A stretch of DNA of 21,955 bases from Chloroflexi bacterium RBG_13_51_18. Its GTDB lineage: Bacteria > Chloroflexota > Dehalococcoidia > Dehalococcoidales > RBG-16-60-22. The position numbers and the translations under genes were made by a program. Under the pieces are notes generated by a model. That model was given only the letters and a program-made list of their open reading frames with translations. It was not told the origin of the DNA and did no database searches. This document shows positions 14,450 to 20,931 of this stretch, piece after piece. Where the stretch lies: assembly GCA_001796495.1 (NCBI GenBank), contig MGMR01000090.1, forward strand, positions 1 through 21,955. The letters run 5' to 3'. Numbering within the stretch: position 1 is the first letter of the stretch; each line of letters begins with the position of its first letter.

Positions 14450-14477
14450 ATTATATTCTACCACAGATATGGCTCAA
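14450..14477 (-). promoter_or_regulatory. Putative promoter of the moaB-trmD-rplS-priA-def operon
   Basis: On the minus strand TTGAGC (14477-14472) and TATAAT (14455-14450) are separated by 16 bases. Transcription would start around 14443, giving a leader of about 13 bases to the ATG at 14430 or essentially none to the GTG at 14442. No Shine-Dalgarno precedes either. Confidence 0.5.
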
Positions 14478-14583
14478 GTTGGAAGTGTCTTAGCAGTAGT
14501 ACACATGCTTTCTTTTTCCCATCGGTCGACTTCCCCATTTTTACCCACCGAGAGCGATATTACTTAAATTAATCAGGCGATTT

Positions 14584-14611
14584 TCACAATAATCGTCACA
14601 GATTCGTCACA
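14584..14611 (+). repeat. Phased TCACA repeats upstream of the mraZ promoter
   Basis: TCACA occurs at 14584, 14596 and 14607, spaced 12 and 11 bases; the last two are part of the exact repeat TCGTCACA (14593-14600 and 14604-14611). They lie 27-54 bases upstream of the -35 box, on about one helical turn spacing, as expected for an activator or repressor site. No regulator is identified. Confidence 0.4.
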
Positions 14612-14637
14612 ATTACTTAAAATTTTATGCAAAATAC

Positions 14638-14666
14638 TTGACAAACAACAGTGTGTGTGTTATAAA
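14638..14666 (+). promoter_or_regulatory. Promoter of the mraZ-rsmH-ftsA-ftsZ cluster
   Basis: TTGACA (14638-14643), 17-base spacer, TATAAA (14661-14666). Eleven of twelve consensus positions match. The spacer includes a GTGTGTGTGT run. The expected transcription start near 14673 falls within the MraZ boxes. Confidence 0.75.
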
Positions 14667-14667
14667 A

Positions 14668-14703
14668 TGGTAAATCGTGGTGAAATGTGGTAATATAGGG
14701 TAA
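14668..14703 (+). promoter_or_regulatory. MraZ operator: four GGT boxes on 10-bp spacing
   Basis: TGGTA, TGGTG, TGGTA and GGGTA occur with GGT at 14669, 14679, 14689 and 14699, exactly ten bases apart, just downstream of the -10 box and before the mraZ ribosome site. MraZ proteins are known to bind such phased G-rich repeats (for example TGGGA repeats in E. coli) and repress their own operon. Position over the start region supports autorepression here. Confidence 0.75.
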
Positions 14704-14716
14704 CAAGTAGGAGAAA

Positions 14717-15145
14717 ATGTTTTACGGAGAATTTGACTACAAGGTCGATGAAAAAGGACGGGTACCCGTTCCTCCCAAATTCCGTAACTTCACGAAAGAC
14801 GGCGTTGTCTTAACACCCGGTGCTGAAAGTTGTATAACCGTCTATACGGTAACAGCCTGGAAAAAGCTGTCTGCCACCCTCACCAACAGCCCGCTTTCCC
14901 GCAGCAAGATGCGGAAGTTAAGCCGCGCCCTGTTCGCTACTGCCTTCAGCACCAGAATCGACCCGCAGGGTCGCATCGCTATACCGGCGCCGCTCCGCGA
15001 GCATGCGCAAATTGCCGACGATGTGGTCGTAGCAGGCTCTAACACCTATTTTGAAATCTGGAATAAGGCACTCTGGGAGGAAGAAAAGGCATCCAGCCAG
15101 GAACAGGCGTGGCAGATTATAGAAAGCCTGGAGAATAATAACTAA
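14717..15145 (+). CDS. mraZ: Transcriptional regulator MraZ
   Basis: MraZ is a ring-forming DNA-binding protein with two AbrB-like halves that controls the division cluster. The 142-residue protein shows both halves: GEFDYKVDEKGRVPVPPKFR (about 4-23) and TRIDPQGRIAIPAPLREHAQI (about 75-95), each with the DxxGRxxxP-type signature. The start ATG has AGGAG six bases upstream. It is the first gene of the cluster and is preceded by four phased boxes it probably binds. rsmH follows after four bases. Confidence 0.95.
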   Translation: MFYGEFDYKVDEKGRVPVPPKFRNFTKDGVVLTPGAESCITVYTVTAWKKLSATLTNSPLSRSKMRKLSRALFATAFSTRIDPQGRIAIPAPLREHAQIADDVVVAGSNTYFEIWNKALWEEEKASSQEQAWQIIESLENNN

Positions 15146-15149
15146 GAAG

Positions 15150-16199
15150 ATGAACAACAGGTCAATTCCTAGCCATACTCCGGTTCTACTATCGGAAACT
15201 CTCAATGCGTTGGGAGTCCAACCGGGCGGTCGGTATATCGACTGCACTATCGGTGGTGGAGGACATGCCGCCGCTATTCTTGAAAACAGCTCGCCGGGCG
15301 GCCAGCTGCTCGGCATTGATGCCGACCCCAAAGCTCTTGAAGCCGCGAAGGAGCGGCTTCAGCATTATAAAGAGTCCGCCCTGCTGGTGAACGATAATTT
15401 TACACATCTGCAGTCCATCTGTATTAAATATGACTTCTTTCCCGTACACGGTATCCTGTTTGACCTGGGGCTATCGTCGTTACAGTTGAATAGTGAAGGC
15501 CGTGGTTTTAGTTTCCAGCATGATGCTCCCCTGGACATGCGTTTCAGCCCTGACCAGAAAGTAAGCGCCGCGGATATTGTGAATACCGCTTCTGAAACGA
15601 AGCTCGCCCAGATAATAAAGACTTATGGAGAGGAGCGCCAGAGCAGCCGTATTGCCCGGAATATCATCGAGGGGCGTCCAGTAAGAACCACGCGCCAGTT
15701 AGCCCATTTGATAGAGAAGACCGTGGGCCGCAGGGGCAAGATTCACCCGGCTACCAGAACTTTCCAGGCTCTCCGTATCGCCGTCAATCATGAGCTTGAA
15801 TATATAGAATCGGCCTTAAGGCAGGCCATCGACCTGCTTGGCTATGAAGGCAGGCTCGTGGTAATAAGCTACCATTCGCTGGAAGACCGGATTGTAAAAC
15901 AATTCATGCAGCGTGAAGCCAAGGGTTGTATTTGCCCTCCCTCCACGCCGGTTTGCGTTTGCGGTCATAAGCCGCGCATAAGACTGATTAATAAAAAGGT
16001 AATAACTCCTGCGGAAACAGAAATAAAGAATAATCCCCGCAGCCGCAGCGCCAAATTAAGAGCCGCGGAAAGCATTACCGCCCAGGGGAGTTATTACGCT
16101 AATGCTGATGACCAAGCATTTTTATCTGTTGCTAAGTCCAGAGGCTGGCGAAGACCCGCCCTGATACAAAAAATCAGGATGGTTTTCCTGGCAGCTTGA
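15150..16199 (+). CDS. rsmH: 16S rRNA (cytosine-1402-N4)-methyltransferase RsmH (MraW)
   Basis: RsmH methylates N4 of C1402 in the ribosomal decoding site. The 349-residue protein shows HTPVLLSETLNAL at the N-terminus, the SAM loop YIDCTIGGGGHAAAIL, GIDADPKALEAA, GILFDLGLSSLQL, the insert ending in FQALRIAVNHELE and the motif VISYHSLEDRIVKQF. It is somewhat longer than the usual 310 residues: after the conserved RSAKLRAAE it has a tail of about 40 residues that I do not recognise. It is coupled to mraZ with a four-base gap. The usual next genes ftsL and ftsI are missing; ftsA follows after 96 bases. Confidence 0.95.
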   Translation: MNNRSIPSHTPVLLSETLNALGVQPGGRYIDCTIGGGGHAAAILENSSPGGQLLGIDADPKALEAAKERLQHYKESALLVNDNFTHLQSICIKYDFFPVHGILFDLGLSSLQLNSEGRGFSFQHDAPLDMRFSPDQKVSAADIVNTASETKLAQIIKTYGEERQSSRIARNIIEGRPVRTTRQLAHLIEKTVGRRGKIHPATRTFQALRIAVNHELEYIESALRQAIDLLGYEGRLVVISYHSLEDRIVKQFMQREAKGCICPPSTPVCVCGHKPRIRLINKKVITPAETEIKNNPRSRSAKLRAAESITAQGSYYANADDQAFLSVAKSRGWRRPALIQKIRMVFLAA

Positions 16200-16220
16200 T
16201 AAAGATATGCAGAGATTCTG

Positions 16221-16295
16221 AAAGGAGGTCCTTAATTATATGTAATAACTGGGTAACAACAGAGCTTAATATCATCCAGTTACTAAGGAGGGCAG
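16221..16295 (+). promoter_or_regulatory. ftsA leader with orphan ribosome site, ATG-TAA start-stop and hairpin
   Basis: AAAGGAGGT (16221-16229) is a very strong Shine-Dalgarno, followed 11 bases later by ATG (16240-16242) directly abutting TAA TAA. The arms TAACTGG (16246-16252) and CCAGTTA (16276-16282) can pair across a 23-base loop, ending just before the true ftsA ribosome site AAGGAGG (16285-16291). It may be a relic of a lost gene or a translational leader that influences ftsA; both are inferences. Confidence 0.45.
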
Positions 16296-17510
16296 ATGAA
16301 AAAGAGAAATATATTAGCTTCGCTTGATGTTGGAACTACCAAGATATGCACCATTCTGGCAGACATTACGGATGCGGCGCCCCGCATTGTGGGAGTCGGC
16401 ATCTCACCTTCCAAAGGTCTTCATAAAGGGCTGGTAGTTAATATCAATGAAGCCAGAGAGTCCATTCGTGACTCGGTGAGAAAAGCGGAGCAGACCAGCA
16501 ACTTCAGGGTGGAATCAGCCTATGTCGGTGTCACCGGCCGGCATGTTTCATCAAATAATAACCACGGTGTAGTTGCAATTACGCGCAATGACCGCGTCGT
16601 ACGTCCCGATGACCTTAAACGTGTGCTTACCTCTGCCCAGAGTGTGAAGACACCCGCCGATAGGAAGCTGCTTCATGTGATTCCCCGTCAATATGCGGTT
16701 GACGGCCAGGCAGGCGTGAAAAATCCCGTCGGTATGCACGGATTCCGTCTCGATGTCGAAACTCACGTTATCACCGCTGCTGTAACCTCCATTCAGAATC
16801 TCGTTAAATGCATTCGCAGCCTCGGAATCGATATCGAAGACCTCGTGCTTGAACCTCTGGCCAGCAGTGAAGCAGTCCTTTCTGAAGATGAAAGGCAAGT
16901 GGGCGTGATCATGGCTGATATCGGCGGCGGCACCACGGATGTAGCTATTTTCCGGGAGGGCAGCATCTGGCACACCTCTATTCTGCCGGTTGCCGGCTAC
17001 CAGCTGACCCGTGATATTGCGATTGGTCTGGGACTGCCGTTTGAAATCGCCGAGGAAATGAAGAAGAAGTACGGCAGTGTGATGCCTGTCTATGAGGGTA
17101 AAGGTGATACGGCACCGGCTATATCTAAAGATGGACACGGCGTTTCCTACCAGGACCTATGCGATATTGTTCGCGCCAGAGTCGAGGAAATTTTGAAGCT
17201 CATTGTTCTGGAAATGCCCAACTCGAGCTATGAAGAGCTTGTCCCCGCCGGGCTGGTACTTACCGGCGGCAGCTCGAACCTCTCCGGTTTAGCCACTCTC
17301 GGAAGAGAAATCTTGAACATGCCGGTTCGCGTAGGCATTCCAGGTAATATGTATGGTATCGGTGATATGCTCCAGGATCCGGCTTATGCCACCAGCGTTG
17401 GTCTCCTTCTATGGGGAAACAAATACCAGGGCAAAAAACAGTGGAAGCCCGGCGGATTCGGCGGAGCGATACAAAAATTGGCATCTCAACTTAGACATCT
17501 GTTCCGTTAA
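16296..17510 (+). CDS. ftsA: Cell division protein FtsA
   Basis: FtsA is an actin-like ATPase that tethers FtsZ to the membrane. The 404-residue protein has the phosphate-1 loop SLDVGTTKICTILAD (residues 9-23), the 1C (SHS2) domain after it with VGVTGRHVSS, the phosphate-2 loop MADIGGGTTDVAIF, and the adenosine motif LVLTGGSSNLSGL. It ends in a short amphipathic helix (AIQKLASQLRHLFR) that matches the membrane-targeting sequence of the family. AAGGAGG precedes the ATG at ideal distance. It is followed by ftsZ after 36 bases. Confidence 0.95.
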   Translation: MKKRNILASLDVGTTKICTILADITDAAPRIVGVGISPSKGLHKGLVVNINEARESIRDSVRKAEQTSNFRVESAYVGVTGRHVSSNNNHGVVAITRNDRVVRPDDLKRVLTSAQSVKTPADRKLLHVIPRQYAVDGQAGVKNPVGMHGFRLDVETHVITAAVTSIQNLVKCIRSLGIDIEDLVLEPLASSEAVLSEDERQVGVIMADIGGGTTDVAIFREGSIWHTSILPVAGYQLTRDIAIGLGLPFEIAEEMKKKYGSVMPVYEGKGDTAPAISKDGHGVSYQDLCDIVRARVEEILKLIVLEMPNSSYEELVPAGLVLTGGSSNLSGLATLGREILNMPVRVGIPGNMYGIGDMLQDPAYATSVGLLLWGNKYQGKKQWKPGGFGGAIQKLASQLRHLFR

Positions 17511-17546
17511 AAAATAATATAAAGCATAAAATAAAAGGAGGAGGAG

Positions 17547-18680
17547 ATGGCAAGAACAAGTTTCGTTGCTAATCCTGCTAAGATTAAAGTAATTGGTCTC
17601 GGTGGTGGCGGTAGTAATGCCGTTACCCGAATGGTTCGAGAAAACATCCAGGGCGTCGAATTCATCGCTATGAATACCGATGCCCAGGCCCTGGCAGTCT
17701 GCGAAGCGCCGATGTGTGTTCAACTCGGTCCTAAGCTGACGAGGGGTCTTGGTGCCGGCGGCGATCATCATGTCGGCGCTAAAGCTGCCGAGGAAAACCG
17801 TGATGAACTAAAAGAAATCATCGGTGGGGCTGATATGGTATTCCTTACTGCCGGCATGGGCGGCGGTACCGGTACCGGCTCGATTCCGATTATCGCGGAA
17901 ATTTCCAAAGCCAGCGGCGCGCTGACCATCGCTGTGGTTACCAAACCCTTTGCTTTTGAGGGCACTCATCGCATGGAAACATCGGAGGAGGGAATTCAGA
18001 ATCTCGTTGACAAGGTCGATACCCTTATCATTATCCCCAACGACCGCCTGATGACCCTCTGTGATAACAAGACAGGTGTGGACAGCGCATTCAAACTGGC
18101 CGACGATGTTTTAAGACACGGCGTTCAGGCAATCGCCGAGGTTATCACCACACCCGGCATGATAAACCTCGACTTTGCCGATGTTAAATCCATCATGAAA
18201 GACGCCGGGCCTGCCTGGATGTCTATCGGAAAAGGCACCGGACAGAACCGCGCAATTGATGCCGCTAAAGAAGCGCTCGCCAGCCCGCTCCTTGAGGTCT
18301 CTATCCAGGGCTCGAAAGGCGTGCTGTTCAACATTGTCGGCGGCAGCACCCTGGCTCTATTTGAAGTCAACCAGGCTGCTGACGTTATCAAGGCCGCTGT
18401 TGACCCGGATGCCAACATCATATTCGGCGTTGCTTATGATCCGTCGATGGAACAGGAAGTTAGAATTACCCTTATCGCTACAGGGTTCCATGCCAAGATG
18501 GGGATGGGCAAGGTCAATGCTGAAGATGAAGAACTCACCAAGATACTCAAGAACATGAAGACCGAGGAAGAACTGGATATGCCATCGTTCTTGCGTCGGC
18601 CCCTCTTTAGCCACAGGAAGACCACAGAAACCAGGAATCCGTATACGATAGAACAGCCGAAGCAGCGCCATTTTCTTTAG
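17547..18680 (+). CDS. ftsZ: Cell division protein FtsZ
   Basis: FtsZ is the tubulin-like GTPase that forms the division ring. The 377-residue protein shows GLGGGGSNAV near the start, the tubulin signature GMGGGTGTGS, IPNDRLMTL, and the T7 catalytic loop as NLDFADVKSIM. The T3 loop reads GAGGDHHVGAKAAEE, where GAGGNPEVG is usual. After the globular domain there is only a short linker, then ELDMPSFLRRP, which looks like the conserved C-terminal peptide that binds FtsA, but it is followed by 25 further residues instead of ending the protein. GGAGGAGG precedes the ATG. A strong terminator lies 80 bases after the stop. Confidence 0.96.
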   Translation: MARTSFVANPAKIKVIGLGGGGSNAVTRMVRENIQGVEFIAMNTDAQALAVCEAPMCVQLGPKLTRGLGAGGDHHVGAKAAEENRDELKEIIGGADMVFLTAGMGGGTGTGSIPIIAEISKASGALTIAVVTKPFAFEGTHRMETSEEGIQNLVDKVDTLIIIPNDRLMTLCDNKTGVDSAFKLADDVLRHGVQAIAEVITTPGMINLDFADVKSIMKDAGPAWMSIGKGTGQNRAIDAAKEALASPLLEVSIQGSKGVLFNIVGGSTLALFEVNQAADVIKAAVDPDANIIFGVAYDPSMEQEVRITLIATGFHAKMGMGKVNAEDEELTKILKNMKTEEELDMPSFLRRPLFSHRKTTETRNPYTIEQPKQRHFL

Positions 18681-18737
18681 TCTTAGCTAAACAATATAAA
18701 ATTGGTTTGACCTTTTAAAAATATAGGTTATCTAAAA

Positions 18738-18751
18738 GAGGATAAATCCTC
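18738..18751 (+). repeat. Small inverted repeat after ftsZ
   Basis: GAGGA and TCCTC (within 18738-18751) can form a five-pair hairpin with a four-base loop, just upstream of the ftsZ terminator. Function unknown; possibly protects the transcript end. Confidence 0.3.
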
Positions 18752-18760
18752 CGCTTTAAG

Positions 18761-18799
18761 AGGCTGCGGGACGAAATATACCCGCAGCCTTCCTTTTTT
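18761..18799 (+). terminator. Intrinsic terminator of the mraZ-ftsZ cluster
   Basis: A ten-pair GC-rich stem (18761-18770 with 18781-18790, core GGCTGCGGG/CCCGCAGCC), a ten-base loop and the T-rich run TTCCTTTTTT (18790-18799). It ends the division-gene transcript before rsmD. Confidence 0.92.
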
Positions 18800-18867
18800 A
18801 TCTCTGGTATTACCATTTGTTCTCGCTAAGACAAGGCATCTTTCACTCGCGATTTCACCACCACAGG

Positions 18868-18897
18868 TTGACAAATACAATCCTATCTGTTTATCCT
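18868..18897 (+). promoter_or_regulatory. Putative promoter of rsmD-coaD
   Basis: TTGACA (18868-18873) and TATCCT (18892-18897) are separated by 18 bases; transcription would start near 18904, about 20 bases before rsmD. Placed directly after the terminator of the previous operon, which supports it. Confidence 0.5.
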
Positions 18898-18922
18898 ATT
18901 ACTTGGTATTTCTAGTATCTAT

Positions 18923-19477
18923 ATGCGCGTTATTACAGGTAAAGTTAAAGGCCGCCACTTGAAGTTCCCATCAGGAACAAAAACTCGTCCGGTAACGGAC
19001 CTTGTACGCGGCGCTATCTTTTCTATACTGGAAAATCTCAATAAAGATTGGTCGCAGGTACTTGACCTGTTTTCCGGCAGTGGCGCCCTTGGCATCGAAG
19101 CCCTTAGTCGCGGTGCCGGCTGGGCAGACTTTGTTGAAAACCAGAGTAAGTGTTGTGATATAATAAAGGAAAATCTAGTAACTACAGGTTTTTCTTCACA
19201 GGCTAGAATATATTGCTGCAGCGTTGATAAAGCGCTCTCTTTTCTTGACAAGGAGTACAATATCATATTGATGGACCCGCCCTATTCCAATACCACTACC
19301 GGCGATATCATTAACCGGCTGGCAGGTTCCAGTCTGGTTGGGTTTGAGACAACCCTGGTTGTCACCCATTCTTCCCGCTCCCCCCTGGATAGTAATTATG
19401 CTGCTCTCAATCTCATCAAAGCACACCGGCATGGTGATACCTGCATTTCCATTTTTCAAAAGGAGGTCGGCTCTTGA
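18923..19477 (+). CDS. rsmD: 16S rRNA (guanine-966-N2)-methyltransferase RsmD family
   Basis: RsmD methylates N2 of G966 in 16S rRNA. The 184-residue protein begins with the family signature MRVITGKVKGRHLKFP, followed by TRPVTDLVRGAIFSIL, the SAM motif VLDLFSGSGALGIEALSRGA and the catalytic IILMDPPYSN, the D/NPPY motif of exocyclic-amine methyltransferases. No strong ribosome site precedes the ATG. Its stop overlaps the TTG start of coaD by four bases, the common rsmD-coaD pairing. Confidence 0.93.
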   Translation: MRVITGKVKGRHLKFPSGTKTRPVTDLVRGAIFSILENLNKDWSQVLDLFSGSGALGIEALSRGAGWADFVENQSKCCDIIKENLVTTGFSSQARIYCCSVDKALSFLDKEYNIILMDPPYSNTTTGDIINRLAGSSLVGFETTLVVTHSSRSPLDSNYAALNLIKAHRHGDTCISIFQKEVGS

Positions 19478-19959
19478 TTGTTGCTCTTTATCCTGGAAGT
19501 TTTGACCCGATAACCAACGGGCATATTGACATCGCCACTCGGGCATCCGAGCTTTTCGATAAAACTATTATCGGCATATTTGCTACTCCGGAAAAACGAC
19601 TCACCTTTACCCTCCCGGAACGTGTTGATATGGCAAAAAAAGCGACCGCTCATCTTACCGGAGTCGAGGTAATACCTTACACCAACATTACCGTGGAATT
19701 TGCTAAAGAAGTTAAAGCACAGGTACTGGTACGCGGTCTTAGGGCTATTGGCGACTTCGAGTGGGAGTTTGAAATGGCGATGATGAACCAGATGCTCTCA
19801 CCAGGCCTTGAAACTGTGTGCTTCCTGGCCAGCCAGGAATACCAGTTCCTTAGTGCCAGTTTGATAAAAGAAGTAGCCAGCCTCGGAGGCGATGTATCCA
19901 AACTGGTTCCCTCGCATGTCGCGGAAGCCCTGAAGAAAAAGGGCATGGGTAAAAAGTGA
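19474..19959 (+). CDS. coaD: Phosphopantetheine adenylyltransferase
   Basis: CoaD transfers AMP from ATP to 4'-phosphopantetheine, the penultimate step of coenzyme A synthesis. The 161-residue protein shows ALYPGSFDPITNGHIDI, with the nucleotidyltransferase motif (here NGHI), ATPEKRLTF, VRGLRAIGDFEWEFEMAMMN and FLSASLIKEVASLGGDVSKLVP, all canonical. The start is TTG with AGGAGGT seven bases upstream, and it overlaps the rsmD stop (TTGA), which fixes this start and implies translational coupling. Confidence 0.96.
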   Translation: MIVALYPGSFDPITNGHIDIATRASELFDKTIIGIFATPEKRLTFTLPERVDMAKKATAHLTGVEVIPYTNITVEFAKEVKAQVLVRGLRAIGDFEWEFEMAMMNQMLSPGLETVCFLASQEYQFLSASLIKEVASLGGDVSKLVPSHVAEALKKKGMGKK

Positions 19960-19967
19960 TGATACGT

Positions 19968-19984
19968 ACAGGATTTTTTCCTGT
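19968..19984 (+). terminator. Weak hairpin between coaD and the ferredoxin gene
   Basis: ACAGGA and TCCTGT can pair across a five-T loop (19968-19984), followed by a T/A-rich stretch. With only six pairs and no clean T-run it would at most attenuate transcription into the ferredoxin gene. Confidence 0.3.
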
Positions 19985-20024
19985 TTATTAGTATTTTCCA
20001 GGACAAATTCAGGAGGTAGTTTTA

Positions 20025-20231
20025 ATGGCGTACAAAATCACAGACGAGTGCATCAGTTGTGGAGCCTGCGAGCCGGAATGTCCGGTGCAGGCAATCAGCG
20101 AAGGTGAGACTGTTTATGTCATCGATCCTTCGAAGTGTGTTGAGTGCGTGGGGCATCATGAATCGCCTAAATGCGCGGAAATATGCCCGGTTGATGCGGC
20201 CCAGCCAGACCCCGACCATCCCAGGAAGTAA
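20025..20231 (+). CDS. 2[4Fe-4S] ferredoxin (YfhL/Alvin-like)
   Basis: A 68-residue low-potential electron carrier. The first cluster motif is C9-x2-C12-x2-C15-x3-C19-P. The second is C38-x2-C41-x8-C50-x3-C54-P, with the widened eight-residue loop (VGHHESPK) characteristic of Allochromatium/YfhL-type ferredoxins, and the usual C-terminal extension is short here. AGGAGG lies about nine bases before the ATG. It follows coaD by 65 bases with a weak hairpin between and has its own terminator. The redox partner cannot be told from the window. Confidence 0.93.
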   Translation: MAYKITDECISCGACEPECPVQAISEGETVYVIDPSKCVECVGHHESPKCAEICPVDAAQPDPDHPRK

Positions 20232-20255
20232 TAAGTTGACGTTTTTTTATTAAAT

Positions 20256-20310
20256 ATAATAGCGGGGTGCGATAGTCTGAAACTAAAAGTTACCCCGCTA
20301 TTATCCTTTT
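20256..20310 (+). terminator. Intrinsic terminator after the ferredoxin gene
   Basis: A perfect 13-pair stem (20256-20268 with 20292-20304, core AGCGGGGT/ACCCCGCT), a 23-base loop and CCTTTTT after it. The minus strand side has no T-run, so it terminates rightward transcription only. The loop is unusually long and contains a further small pairing (TAGT/ACTA). The rest of 20311-20365 shows nothing I can name. Confidence 0.82.
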
Positions 20311-20365
20311 TACATTTCAATTTCATCTGTGACTATATATGACGAGGTTGGGTTTTTTTTAACCA

Positions 20366-20857
20366 TTATTCAAAGAAATAGTGTATGACCTCGAATTCAG
20401 ACGGCAATAGTCCCAGCACAATACCGAATTTATCCAGCAGGAAATTGGCCATACCTGAACCGGTAATTATATCAAAGCCACTTGGCCCGTACTTCATCCA
20501 CATCGCCAGCAACGCCCCGATAAAAATAGTGCCTGTCAGGAGGCCTATAACAGCGCCCCCCAGCTTATCTACCCAACCCAGCAATACGGCTGATATTATT
20601 TTCTTCACGATAAACGCAATTATCATCGCTGCAATTATTGTTAACACAAGAATAATGATAAATGCTACAATACCCGCGACGCCGTAATCCGAAATAAATG
20701 ACAATTTATCGGCTAAACCATCCGAGTAGCGTCCCGCCAGCACGACGCCGATAATACCGCCGGCCAGCGTAAACAGGACTTTGATCAGCCCCGCCTGAAT
20801 CCCCGAGAAAACAGAAATGACCAAGCCGATTATTATCACTATATCAAGCCAGTTCAT
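20366..20857 (-). CDS. CvpA-family membrane protein
   Basis: A 163-residue membrane protein with about four hydrophobic segments: WLDIVIIIGLVISVFSGIQAG at the start (written here in part), VLFTLAGGIIGVVLAG, a long one around VAFIIILVLTIIAAMIIAFIV, and GAVIGLLTGTIFIGALLAMW. The pattern, the early aspartate and the G-rich WVDKLGGAVIGLL segment fit the CvpA (colicin V production) family, whose biochemical role is unclear. ATG 20857 is chosen since AAGGAGG lies five to six bases upstream; the alternative GTG at 20863 overlaps that site. It is 68 or more bases after proC on the same strand. Confidence 0.8.
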   Translation of the reverse strand: MNWLDIVIIIGLVISVFSGIQAGLIKVLFTLAGGIIGVVLAGRYSDGLADKLSFISDYGVAGIVAFIIILVLTIIAAMIIAFIVKKIISAVLLGWVDKLGGAVIGLLTGTIFIGALLAMWMKYGPSGFDIITGSGMANFLLDKFGIVLGLLPSEFEVIHYFFE

Positions 20858-20931
20858 ATCCACCTCCTTGATAAATTATTCAATCGTCTACCTCATATTA
20901 ATACTAGCTGTCTTATGTTTCAATACACCAG

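Noticed and set aside
13970..14572. Long open frame antisense to moaB
   Set aside because: It runs opposite conserved MoaB codons and shows no recognisable protein features.
14644..14660. GT-repeat microsatellite in the mraZ promoter spacer
   Set aside because: Only five GT units; too short to suggest phase variation, although a length change would alter promoter spacing.
16551..17138. Long open frame antisense to ftsA
   Set aside because: It lies opposite a well-supported FtsA coding region, has no recognisable domain or ribosome site, and is explained as a shadow frame.
20256..20304. Bidirectional terminator shared with the convergent CvpA-family gene
   Set aside because: Only the plus strand has a T-run after the stem; on the minus strand the following bases are mostly A.
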